From NCBI GenBank assembly GCA_037176705.1, contig CM073886.1:91175501-91239500 (forward strand): DNA of 64,000 nucleotides, written 5' to 3'. The first letter of the stretch is position 1, and every line of letters starts with the position of its first letter. Both the position numbers and the translations under genes were made by a program. The DNA is from Molossus alvarezi (lineage: Eukaryota; Chordata; Mammalia; Chiroptera; Molossidae). Below are positions 1 to 11,289 of this stretch, one piece after another. The notes beneath the pieces are model-generated. The model had not been told where the DNA came from. It saw only the letters and a program-made list of their open reading frames with translations, and made no database searches.

Positions 1-381
1 TTTTATCTTTTTCTCTATTCCAAAAATGTTCCACGTTAATAAGCACATCTAGATATAGTATCTCATTTTGTCCTCATATCAAACTCTAAAGGGTTTTTAT
101 TTTTACAGGTGGGGATTGGACAGAGGAAACAGCATATGCAAGTATAATGAGGCAAGAAACAACAAAGCACATGAGGTAACACTTTAGCTTACCTGGTGGA
201 TAGTGTACAATAACTAGAACTATGAAGTATAAACCTGGGAGAATAAAAAGGATATATTTTACACATATTACACCTTCAGCACTGAAACAAAAGTGTTTCG
301 ATATACCAGTTAAAGACTGTAAGAAAACAGTGGGGACAGATGAAAAGTATTTTCAATGGAATATAGTTTAAAAGCAGTTCT

Positions 382-642
382 GCCCTGGCCGGTTTGGCTC
401 AGCAGTTAGAGCGTCGGCCTGCGGTCCTGAGAGACCCGGGTTCGGTTCCCGCTAAGGGCACGTACCTCAGTTGCAGTTTGTCCCCGGCCCTGGTCGGTTG
501 TGCGGGTGGCAACCACTCGATGTGTCCCTTCACATCGATGTTTCTCTCTCTCTGTTCCTCTCTCTCCCTCCCACTCTACCTGAACAAAAAATGGAAAAAT
601 GTCCTCGGGTGAGGATTAAAAAATAAATAAATAAATAAAAAT
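382..642 (+). mobile_element. VES-type SINE, young, long-tail type
   Basis: Full-length tRNA-derived SINE with A and B boxes and a body ending TGTCCTCGGGTGAGGATTAA before (AAAT)n. A perfect 12-bp TSD AAAAGCAGTTCT is at 370-381 and 643-654. Confidence 0.95.
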
Positions 643-715
643 AAAAGCAGTTCTAAAACTGGAGCACATATCAAATAACCTGAGGGCTTGTTAACACACA
701 AATTGCTGTGAAAAA

Positions 716-1542
716 ATTTTTTAGTTTGACAAAGTTGTATTTGCTTATTTTTTCTTTTGTTTCCTTTGCCTGGGAAGGCATATCCAAAAACATATTGCTA
801 AGAGTGATGTCAAATAGCTGACTACCTAGTTTTCTTCTAGGAGTTTTATGGTTTCAGGTCTTACATTGAAGTCTTTAAACCATTTTGAGTTTACAGGTGT
901 AAGATAGTGGTCTAGTTTCTTTCTTTCTCTCCCTTCCCCCCTCCCTCCTTCCTTTCTTTTTTGCATGTATCTGTTGTTTTCCCACCACCATTTACTAAAA
1001 AGACTGTCTTTACCACATTGTACATTCTTGCCTCTTTTGTCAAACATTAGTTGGCCACATAGCTGTGGGTTTATTTCTGGGATCTCTATTGTGTTCCACT
1101 GATCTGTGTGTCTGTTTTTATGCCAGTACCATATCGTTTTGATATAGCTTCTACTATAGACATCAGGTAAGCATTATACCTCTAACTTTGTTCTTTCTCA
1201 ATATTGTTTTGGCTATTCTGGGTATCTTGTAAGTTCCATTTAACTTGTATTATTATTATTATTTTAAAAAATGTTTTTTCCTTTATTGATTTTTAGAGAG
1301 AGAGATGGAAACATAGCTGAGAGAGAACATTGGCCGCCTCCTGCATGCCCCACACTGGGGATTTGGCCCACAACCTGGGCATGTGCCCTGACCAGGAATC
1401 GGACCGGCAACCTTGTGGTACATGGGTCGATGCTCAACCACTGAGCCACACCAGCTGGGCAGGATTATTTACTGTAATTCTGTAAAAACTGCCATTGGTA
1501 TTTTGATAGAAATTTCACTGAATCTGTAGATTGCATATAAAA
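716..1542 (-). mobile_element. L1, inverted 5' segment of a twin-primed insertion
   Basis: Antisense L1 ORF2 sequence collinear with about 34487-35075 of the young L1 ('tctagttttcttctagg', 'ccattttgagttta'). It holds a CT-rich run at 913-962 and a SINE at 1266-1461. It meets a sense-oriented L1 3' end at about 1543. Confidence 0.75.
1266..1461 (-). mobile_element. VES-type SINE, short-tail type
   Basis: The tail end reads TTTATTGATTTTTAGAGAGA and the head ends CACTGAGCCACACCAGCTGG. It lies inside the inverted L1 segment, whose sequence resumes on both sides. Confidence 0.85.
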
Positions 1543-2170
1543 CACTAATTTGAAAAGAAACATGCACCTCTATGTTCGCTGCATTATTTACAGTAGCCAA
1601 GATACGGAAGCAACCTAAGTGTGCATCGACAGATGAATAAAGAAGATGTGAGGTGTATGTACACACACACACACACACACACACACAATGGAATATTACT
1701 CAGTCATAAAAAGAATGAAATTTTACCATTCACGACAATATGGATAGACCTAAAGAGTATGCTAAGTAAAATAAGTCAGACAGAGAAAGGCAAATATCAT
1801 ATGATTTCACTTATAAGTGGACTCTAAAAAAGAACATAGCAAACAAAACAGAAACAAACTCATAAATAGAGAACAAACTGATGGGTGGTAGATGGTAAGG
1901 ATGTTAGGGGGATAGGTGAAAAAGGTGAAAGGAATTAAGAAGTACAAATTGCCAGCTATTAAAATAGTCATAGGGATGTAAAGTATAGCACAAGAAATAT
2001 AGTCAGTAACATTGTAACAGCCAGGCACCATGTCAGAAGGGTACTAGACTTCTCAGGATTATCACTTTGTAATGTATATAAATGTTTAATCAGTTATACA
2101 CCTGAAACTAATATAATATTGTATGTGGAATATAATAAGAAATTTAAACAATTTTAAATAAATAAATAAA
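1543..2170 (+). mobile_element. L1 3' end, sense part of a twin-primed insertion
   Basis: L1 3' sequence ('gaatattactcagtcataaa', 'aaatatcatatgatttcac') ending in an A-rich (AAAT)n tail near 2170. It includes a (CA)n microsatellite at 1660-1687. Confidence 0.8.
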
Positions 2171-3324
2171 ATATACAATTATATATGTAAAATACCCACT
2201 CAAATTGTTATGGGAAATTTTAAACCAGAAAAGATTAGTGCTGTTGTATTAATATTAAACACCAAAACACCCCAGTGAGCTGTGTTGAACAGGTATCCAT
2301 CATAAAACATAGTCAAAACAACTAAAGAAAAAAATGAAATCCTAGCCTGAGAATCAGCAGTATGGGCTAGCACTTCAGCTTTATCTGATGATGTGTGTCA
2401 TATAATGGTGGTGTGCTTTGAAATCACACATAGGGAAGTTTTTCACAGGTTATAAAGGCACTTGGCTCAACAGTCTGGGCAGGCAAAGTTCTTTTTATAC
2501 AGATGTAGATTTCTGATGTTTTATTCACTACGTATGTTCGTGACTTCATTTTACTCACATTGAGGGTTTAAATATATTTTAAAATCTAACATCATCATAT
2601 TAAATATTCTGATTCTTCCACTAATCATATTTAAATCCATTTAAATATCAACAAATGAATAAAACTTACAGATTGGCAGCTTGTGAAGAATGAATGGTAG
2701 GGTAACTGGCATGGCAGATAAAAATGCATGGTTATCTCAAGTGAAACTACTTGGGTTGAAATTTTGCTGTGGTACTTTTTAGCTTTTGAACATGGCTCCT
2801 CAAATCAAAAATGGGTCTAATAGTAGCAACTACCTTTTAATTGTTGAGAGCATTTAGTGAATTAACATAGAACAATGTGTACATAAGTTGTGCCAAATAC
2901 ATTTATTATTACTTATTACTTGTATATTTTAACTTTATCAACAATAAAATGTTGGTATTACAATTCAAAAGTCAAAATAAATGAACAATCACATTTTAAA
3001 CTTTCACACTCTCTGGAAAAGGTCTCACTAAGAATGGGAAAATCAACATAAAGGACTTAGTGTAGTCCCTGGGACATAATAAATGCTCATACTAATAGTA
3101 GAATCCTAATAGAAAAAGACAATAAGAAATTATCTGATTCCCTTCTAGAATGTTGCCTTCTTATTGCTTGTATACATAGTACCTTCCTTAGACAAACTTT
3201 TATATAAATGGTCTGTTTTCTTTTTAACAATATGCTTAAAACACTCTAATAATTTTACCAATCCTAATAGGCCTATATCCTAGTAACGTTTGCCATTCTA
3301 CTCTGAATTCTAATCAGGTCTTCC
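2171..3324. other. Intronic sequence, mostly unrecognised
   Basis: AT-rich with no ORF of note. A MIR-like stretch lies near 2745-2880 ('aaatgggtctaatagtagc'). Confidence 0.5.
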
Positions 3325-4330
3325 TATCTTTTAAAATTTTCTTTTTTTTCTTTGAGGTACAATTTAGATACAATGTAAGTGTATCTTAAGTGTCAATGAG
3401 CTTTGACAGATGTATACACCTGTGTAACCCAAACTCCTAGTGTCTTTATTGTCTCAGAAAGTTCCCTTGTCCTCCTTTGCACATCATCTCTGCCATCCCT
3501 GCCACCTCCCCACACCCTGCCCACAAGCACTGTTCTGTTTCCTAGCACTATGGATTAGGTCTGCCTGTTTTGACAATTCACATTAAATGGAACCATACAG
3601 TATGTTCTCTTTGGTGTCAGGCTTCTTTCCCTTCAGTACAAAGTGTCTTTTGAGATTCACAGAAAGTATTATGCAGTAGCTGTTTCTTTTTATTGCTGAC
3701 TACTATTCTAACATATGAATATAGTTTGTTTGCCCATCATCCTATTGATGAAAATCTGGGTTGCTCCTAGTTGTTGGCTATTATAAAGAGAGACATTATT
3801 AACATGCATGTACAAGTATTTTTGTGGAAAAGTGCTTCATTTCTCTTTGATAAATACTTGAGCATAAAAACTATCTAGGTACGATGGGTTACAGGGTTCA
3901 TGTACACATAACTTATAAAAATGGTCAAACTGCTTTGTCATATTTTACACTCTCACCAGTGATTGGTGTTAATAGTTTTGGGTTGCTACATCCTTGCTAA
4001 AATTAGATTTCTCCATCTTTATTTATTTATTTATTTATTTTTATTTTAGCCAATCTACTAGGTGTTACAGTGATTTCATTTGTTTCTCTAAATATGATGT
4101 TGAACACTTCTTTCATTTGCTTATTAGCCACCTAGTTGTCTTTCTATAAAATGTCTATTCAAGTCCTTTCCCCATTAAAATTTTTTTGTTTTTTAATGGT
4201 AAGATTCTAGATGCAAATCTTTATCAAAAGTACATGTCACAAGTATTTTCTACCAATCTGTGGCCACCTGTTTGTTTTCTGAAGGATGTCTTTTGATAAC
4301 TTGAAATTTTAAATTTTGTGGAAGTCCCTA
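3325..4330 (-). mobile_element. Old L1 3' region, antisense
   Basis: Diverged minus-strand L1: 'ctttgaggtacaatttagat', 'gttgctcctagttgttggct' and 'tggtcaaactgctttgtca' follow the usual antisense order. A (TTTA)n run lies at 4018-4044. Confidence 0.7.
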
Positions 4331-7300
4331 CTATCCCTTTAAAGTACAATTGACACTGAAATGATGTAAAGTGCACTCATATTTCTAATAATCATTTATA
4401 GAGTGCAGAAGAATACATGAAGCCCAAATGAGTTTTCAATAAGAGGCCTCGATCTGTCACTGACTCCTGATCCAGGTTTCTTCCACTGCTCTGATACATA
4501 AGACCTGACTAAATGGCTTTCCACTTGTAAGCCTTTTTTCCCCCTGACTTTTAAGACGATTCTTAATGATTCCTCGACTTCTAGTATTTTAGTAATGCTA
4601 TCTTATCTCTGCAACTATATTGAATATACCCTCCTGGTTGCCAAAAGCTGATAACAGCTTTGTGGATGTGATTCTTATCTTACCTAACAGTAGGTGCCTG
4701 TCAGAGGTTCTACTTTTATAGGCTTGTACTATTAGATTTCTTAAACCTGGTAGCCATCAGGTGAAATCCTGACTGAGCATATCCTGCCCACACATAAGCA
4801 TTAGTCTTTGTCTTTTTTTGGATCATGGTAGAACACCAGTCAGTGAGTAAATGTGGTGAAAAAGGAAGTGCCGTCTTTATTAGGCAGTGATGAATGAACT
4901 GAATACTGAAATTTAAACCGGTAATAAATGGTGCTGCCTAGACTTTATTATTTAAAACAATATATCGCCCAGCTGTTAACTTACTCAAACCTTAAATCAA
5001 GCAAGAGCTTACATCTCTAGTCTGGTACCTTCTCAGGGAGAATGGACTGGAAAACGCATTGTCAACTGACACTTTTCACTCTGCTACTAAAATACTACGA
5101 TTCTTTATGGGCTTTTACATATTTATAGATTTTTATCAACATACTTATATTTTCAAACTGGGCTGGCAACATCTGGCTCCTCACACAGTGTTATTGTATG
5201 AAGATTATTTACAGAAACAATAAAATTTAATGTAGATTTGATTTTCAGAATTATAAAAAATGGAATTTATTATACAGAAAGGCTTTGAAAAGACAACTAA
5301 GAATAATTCCATTTCTACTGCCTCCAAACATTCCTTCTAATGCTTATTTTGCACTCAAATTATATTCCTTAAAATTACAACTGATCTAATATGATCTTCT
5401 TTTCTTCTAATGAACATGATATTCCAGAATGATCCAAGTCCCTAAATTTTTCCTGGAATTAATTTTTGCAACTAGAGCAATAAGAGAACCCCCAAAATTT
5501 CTTACCCTGAATGTTACCAATAAAAAACAAAAACTTTTTGAAAAACTTAACTATTAAAAGTTCAGATTAAAATCCAGGAACCGCTCATATGTATATTAAA
5601 TTTCCTTAAGATAAGCATGAAAGTGGCATAACAGCTCTGAAAATATAAATACAGAACATAGTTTTGAGAATATTTTAAAAAGCTAATTATCAGCTCTACA
5701 GTAAATGCTTTATAAGGTTTCTTCTAATTAGGAAAAGTATTTGCATTCACTTTTGAAAATATACTCCACAAAAACTGTAATTAAAGCATAAATATATTAA
5801 CATTTTAAGAACTGGAACAACTAGAACAAATAAATTGTGTCAGTAAGTACTGATTTACATGGTGAATGTTAGTGATGTAATTGGTACATAAAGGAGCCCA
5901 CCCCCTTTTTTTAGCTTTTTAAACAGAATGTGAGATATTTGTTTTTAAAAAATCATTAATGTTGAAGATTGCCGTTATCTAAAAAAAAAAAAAAAAAAAC
6001 CACAAAATCTGCATCAAAAAAGCACAATCTGTAAGTTTTTGGACTAAAGAGGAAGGTGATGTTAATAATCCCCCTAACCTAATCTTACTCTTGATAGCTG
6101 AATTTACATTCCACCTGCTTATATTATAGATATTTTATAAACAGTTATTTTCTTTCTTTGCTTATCCCTTGGGGGCCTAAAACAAAACTGTATTAAATCA
6201 AGAAAGAATTATATTTTATAAAAGCACATGTCAGGGAAAATGTCTAAATAAAAAAGTTACTCTCATGTGTTCAATCTGATAGCTATTCATACTTCCATAT
6301 TCTCAGGCAAACCTGAAGATGTTTTCTGAATAATTTTTTTATACTCAACCAAATATTATTTGTGAAATGGCCTTGATGGGAAATACTTTAAATCGGTATA
6401 GTGTTACCAGATTTTCCCTAACTGTTCACTGTGTAGGCTTGCTTTGGTCATCATTCAATAAACCCTTACCTCTGTAAGGTTAAACAAGGTGTTCTACTTG
6501 TTTGAGCCTCATAGCACTTGGTTTCTGTTCATAAACAGAGTGTAAGTATGCCTTACACATTTCTTATTTTGCTCTTAAAGAAGCAGTAAATTAATTAAAA
6601 TTGCCTTATTTTAAACACAGAATGGAGCCCTGCTCTCTATCAACAATACACAAGGTGAAACAGCTACAAAGCACCTGAATGTTCGTTACACCAACATGTT
6701 CAGAGAAAGATATATACTATCTAGTTGCAAACACAAAGTCTCTGAGAATGTTGATTTCTTTCACTGTTAACAAAATACTACTTAAAACATAATTACTCAG
6801 GAGTGACAACTGTCTGCTCTTACTTTCTTATTTATTCACAAATCACTTTTTTCAAATATGACAACAATAAATCTCATTTCCAAAAGGTCAAGAATTGCTA
6901 ATTGTTAGATCATTAAGACTGAGGTTACCAAGCATTTAGTCAAGATAGCAAAAATTTAAACATGTCCACACTAACTATAAACTTGGCTCAGAGCACCAGT
7001 GATCTCATATCAGCCTGTAGGCACTGCAGGAGAGGAAAGGAGAAGAGAAAGACTAAACACTACAACTCCAAATGTAGTAAACTAGATTACTTTTTGACAA
7101 GATTCTTAAAAAAACAACAACAAACAAACAAACTCAAAAAACTTAATTCCTAGGTACACTAAAATAGTTATAGTGGAATCAGCATGTTTCTCTTTCACAA
7201 GTGTTACGAAAAAAAAAAAAATTCCTGGAATTAAAGAGAGAAGCACACTATTAAACCCATGGATAGTTTATGACCCTAAGCTAGGACAGTGATAGGTACT

Positions 7301-7584
7301 TATGAGAAAAACACATAAGAGTCAACATCAGTGCTGAAAATTGGTATATGAATAGAGCAACAGCCATAAGAAGAGCTATTTCTAAGTTGTCTTTATTTTA
7401 CCCTAAAGCACGGAACATTGACTCTATTAAGAACCTCTATCCAAGATCAACTTTATAAGACAAATGTTGTATGAAACATAACATAAACTTTTAGTACATC
7501 TCCACCATAAGGTTTTATAAAGCAGCTGGTATGTGTAGGGTATCGCACAAGGTACTGGAGTAAAAATGATTTCAGTACTCCTGA
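4331..7584. other. Intronic sequence, nothing recognised
   Basis: About 3.2 kb of AT-rich DNA with a poly(A) run at about 5981-5999. I see no repeat family, exon or regulatory motif I can support. Confidence 0.5.
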
Positions 7585-7705
7585 CACCCGTTCAGATGGC
7601 TACTATCAAAACAAGCAAGCAAACAAAAAAGAACAAGTGTTGGCAAGGATGTAGAGAAATCAGCGCCCTTGTGCACTACTAGTGGCAATGTAAAATGGTG
7701 CAGCA

Positions 7706-7764
7706 CCCTAACCCTAACCCTAACCCTAACCCTAACCCTAACCCTAACCCTAACCCTAACCCTA
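7706..7764 (+). repeat. Interstitial telomeric repeat, (CCCTAA) x 9.8
   Basis: 59 bp of perfect CCCTAA repeats between L1 bases reading GGTGCAGCA and TATGGAAAACAG. The homogeneity indicates recent insertion or expansion. Confidence 0.97.
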
Positions 7765-7979
7765 TGGAAAACAGTACGGCAGTTCCTCAGAAAATTAAAA
7801 GTTGAATTACCTTATGAGCCAGTGATCCCATCTGCAGGTATAGTTCCAAAGAACTGAAAGCAGGACCTCAAAGAGATATTTGCATCCTTATGTTCATAGC
7901 AGCATTGTTTGCAATAGCTAAGGTGGAAGCAACCCAAATGTCCATCAATGAATGAATGGATAAACAAAATGTGGTACAT

Positions 7980-8115
7980 TGCCCTGGCCAGTTTGGTTCA
8001 GCGGTTGAGCGTCAGCCTGCGGAACAGAGAGTGCCGGGTTTGGTTCCCGCTAAGGGGCATGTACCACACACACACACACACACAAAACAAAAAGAATAAA
8101 AAGAAAAAAACAAAA
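7980..8115 (+). mobile_element. SINE consisting of a tRNA head only, with (AC)n and A-rich tail
   Basis: The tRNA-like head (A box TGGTTCAGCGGTTGAGCG, B box GGGTTTGGTTCCCGC) ends at GTACC and passes directly into (AC)n and A-rich tail. The usual SINE body is absent. A perfect 16-bp TSD ACAAAATGTGGTACAT is at 7964-7979 and 8116-8131. Confidence 0.88.
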
Positions 8116-8715
8116 ACAAAATGTGGTACATAAATACAATGGAATATAATTTCGTCTTTAAAAAAGAAGGAAACTCTGACACATATTATAACATGAATGA
8201 ACCCCAAGGACATGATACTGAATGAAATAAGCCAGTCACAAAAAGACAAATACTGTATGATTCTACTTATATAAGGTATCTAGAGCAGTCAGATTTATAG
8301 AAACAAATAGAATAGTGGTTGCCTAGAGCTTGGAAGAAAGAAAAAATGGGGAGCTGTTTAATAGGTGTAAAGTTTCAGATTTGCAAAATGAAAAAGTTCT
8401 GGAGAATGGTTGTACAACATGGATATACTTAACACTACTGAACTATATATAATTAAAATGGTTAGGATAATACATTTTGTGTTATCTGTATTTTACCACT
8501 ACTAAAAATTTTTAAAAATTTAAAAAGTGAAATCTGGGGTCAGGGGAAGGAGACAGAAATTATTTCAATACTTTGCATATGATAGTACTCAATACAAGTT
8601 AAGTAAATTAAATTCTTGGTAATATGTTGAAATAAGGTCCAGAAGTTTTACATAGCTCCCTCAGAGAAAAGCAGGGGTTCATTGTTCAAGTCAAAAGGAG
8701 CCTTAAAATGAATTT

Positions 8716-8935
8716 AAAAAAAATTTTTTTTTTTCTTTATTGATTTTTAGAGAGAGAGAAAGGGAGAGGTAGAGAGACAGAAACATGAATGAGAGAGAAC
8801 ACTGAATGGCTGCCTCCTGCATGCCCCCCACTGGGGATTTGGCCCACAATCTGGGCATGTGCCCTGACCGGAAATCGAACTGGTGACCCTTGGTTCATGG
8901 GCTGATACTCAACCACTGAGCCACACTGGCCGGGC
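8716..8935 (-). mobile_element. VES-type SINE, short-tail type
   Basis: The tail ends TTTATTGATTTTTAGAGAGA; the head ends GAGCCACACTGGCCGGGC. TSD AAATGAATTT is at 8706-8715 and 8936-8945. Confidence 0.93.
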
Positions 8936-9181
8936 AAATGAATTTCTTATACCCAGAAATAAAAAGTCCACTCCCTTAGCACCTCTGGTCAAGGGCCACT
9001 AACTCCTTTGAACATTTGTACTTAGTGTAGTAGATTTCTACTTCCTCCACTTTGGACCGGGTCTACTTGTCAGCAAGTTTTTCCTTAATGATGAACTCAA
9101 ATTGCCTCCTAGTAACTTTCATTCATTGATCAAGGCTCTGTCCTTAGGTGCTCAGGGAGGACAGAAATAACCTAGTTCTTT

Positions 9182-9740
9182 CACATGAATGCCCTTCAAT
9201 GTAAAGGGTGAGGGGACAATGCCTCACATGAATGCCCTTCAATGTAAAGGGTGAGGGGACAATGCCTCACATGAATGCCCTTCAATGTAAAGGGTGAGGG
9301 GACAATGCCTCACATGAATGCCCTTCAATGTAAAGGGTTAGAGGACAATGCCTCACATGAATGCCCTTCAATGTAAAGGGTTAGGGGACAATGCCTCACA
9401 TGAATGCCCTTCAATGTAAAGGGTTAGGGGACAATGCCTCACATGAATGCCCTTCAATGTAAAGGGTGAGGGGACAATGCCTCACATGAATGCCCTTCAA
9501 TGTAAAGGGTGAGTGGACAATGCCTCATATGAATGCCCTTCAATGTAAAGGGTGAGGGGACAATGCCTCACATGAATGCCCTTCAATGTAAAGGGTGAGG
9601 GGACAATGCCTCACATGAATGCCCTTCAATGTAAAGGGTGAGGGGACAATGCCTCACATGAATGCCCTTCAATGTAAAGGGTGAGGGGACAATGCCTCAC
9701 ATGAATGCCCTTCAATGTAAAGGGTTAGGGGACAATGCCA
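9182..9740 (+). repeat. 43-bp minisatellite, 13 tandem copies
   Basis: Exactly 13 head-to-tail 43-bp units (13 x 43 = 559) starting CACATGAATGCCCTTCAATG. Most read GTGAGGGG; units 4-6 and 13 read GTTAG. Each unit holds the inverted repeat CCCTT/AAGGG around a 7-nt loop. No spacers are present, so it is not a CRISPR. Confidence 0.97.
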
Positions 9741-10517
9741 GCAACTCCTTCATTGCCCTGAAGGACGGGCAATAAGATCCACATAATTTAAGTCATTCTC
9801 TCTTCAAATTTTAAATGTTCTGATTAGAAGTTTTCAAAGGGATGACAATTCATTTAAAATCATTTATAATTTTAGGTTTTCTTTCTATTTGAAAATGCTA
9901 GCCTTCAACTTAATAACCAAAATCACTGCAATGAGACCCTAAAACTCCACTTGGCTCTTTTGCCCTTTCCCTTAAGTAGCTCTCAGACAGCGAATAAATG
10001 CAGTTAGCATTTATTTATTAATAGCCCTGTATTTCATTTTCATTTGTGTTGGATTGTTTAGCTGTACACAATCCAAAGCGATTAAAATGTTTTCAGTCAC
10101 CTGAGCACATATAAACATGAACGAATACTAAGCATTAGTTAGCAGCAGACACAAAATCACTGAAGCACTCTAATCTCTTACGTTTTCATCTCTAAGGATA
10201 TCTCTTGTACTTAAGAGATATTGGTGAAAGTTTATTTCAGGAAATAACTAATTTAGGTAACAATATCTAGTTTTATAAATTATACAAATAGGCTATGCTT
10301 CTGAAGTGAAATAATTGTAAACTTTTTTGAAAAGTCTGGCTTCAAGTTTTTAAATGAAATATTTATTAGCTTCTAAAAGGGTTGGCATTCACCTGAAAAG
10401 GGAAAAGAAAATGAGTAAGATAAATTAAATATATTCAAGTTTTTGACAAAATATAGAATAAATGAGCATCTAACTGCCTTGCACTTAGTAAATTTTCAAT
10501 AACTCATGAATTGAAAT
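9741..10517. other. Intronic sequence, nothing recognised
   Basis: Unique-looking AT-rich DNA between the minisatellite and the next SINE. Confidence 0.5.
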
Positions 10518-10530
10518 GAGCAAATAATTT

Positions 10531-10744
10531 AATTTTTTTCTTTATTGATTTTTGAGAGACAGAGGAAGGGAGAGGAAAAGAGAGATAGAAACATCGATGC
10601 GAGAGAACATCAACTGGCCGCCTCCTGCATGCCCCGCACTGGGGATTTGGCCCACAACCTGGGCATGTGCCCTGACCTGGAATTGAACCAGCGACCTCTT
10701 GGTGCATGGGTTGATGCTCAACCAGTGAGCCACACCGGCTGGGA
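10531..10744 (-). mobile_element. VES-type SINE, short-tail type
   Basis: TSD GAGCAAATAATTT is at 10518-10530 and 10745-10757. The head (minus strand) begins CCAGCCGGTGTGGCTCACTG. Confidence 0.93.
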
Positions 10745-11124
10745 GAGCAAATAATTTTTTAAACTCTGTATATTTTGTTTAGCATTCAAATGAAATCATT
10801 AAACTAAGTTTGATATTTCTCAAATATTTTCCAGTTTTTATTTTTATTTTTTATTAGATTTAGTTATGCAATTACTTTATTTCAATTTAACAGATCAGCA
10901 ATAACTAAGCTTTCTTTAAGGGGTTTCCATCATTAACATTCAATTAATTTTTTCAAACAAAAAAATGGACACTTATTTACCATTTCCCCCAGCATTTAGA
11001 CAAGGTAAATATTATTCCTCAAATACAGTTCATAATATTTAAACATATGTCCATTTTTTACATTAGGTAAATTATAACATATTAGAATTATATCTTTTAG
11101 TTCTTGCTTTTTTGGCTTTACCTG

Positions 11125-11280
11125 ATTTTTATTTTATTTTTTATTGAATTTATTGGAATGACACTGGTTAATAAAATTAAATAGGTTTCAGGTGTACAAT
11201 TCTATAATAAATCAGCTGTATATTCTACTGTGTGTCCACCACCCCAAGTCAAGTCTCCTTCCATCACCATTTTCCAGTAC
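11125..11280 (-). mobile_element. L1 3' UTR fragment, antisense
   Basis: 'ataggtttcaggtgtacaat' followed by 'ccaagtcaagtctccttcc' is the antisense of a common mammalian L1 3' UTR. Confidence 0.7.
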
Positions 11281-11289
11281 ATTTTATTT

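Larger units (their letters stand above)
7585..8526 (+). mobile_element. L1 3' end, sense, with two internal insertions
   Basis: Older L1 3' sequence ('ggcaaggatgtagagaaatc', 'atgtccatcaatgaatgaat', 'tggaatataatttcgtctt') ending in A-rich DNA. A telomeric repeat block (7706-7764) and a short SINE (7980-8115) interrupt it; L1 sequence continues across both. Confidence 0.85.

Noticed and set aside
181..200. AG|GTAAGC junction on the gene strand as another recursive site
   Set aside because: There is no pyrimidine tract upstream of the AG, so it is not a credible acceptor.
382..480. Functional tRNA genes (A and B boxes in many SINE heads)
   Set aside because: The heads lack a proper cloverleaf and are followed by SINE bodies, tails and TSDs.
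7706..7764. True chromosome end
   Set aside because: Unique L1 sequence continues on both sides, so it is interstitial.
9182..9740. CRISPR-like array of regular repeats
   Set aside because: The units abut with no unique spacers, the host is a mammal, and no cas genes exist. It is a minisatellite.
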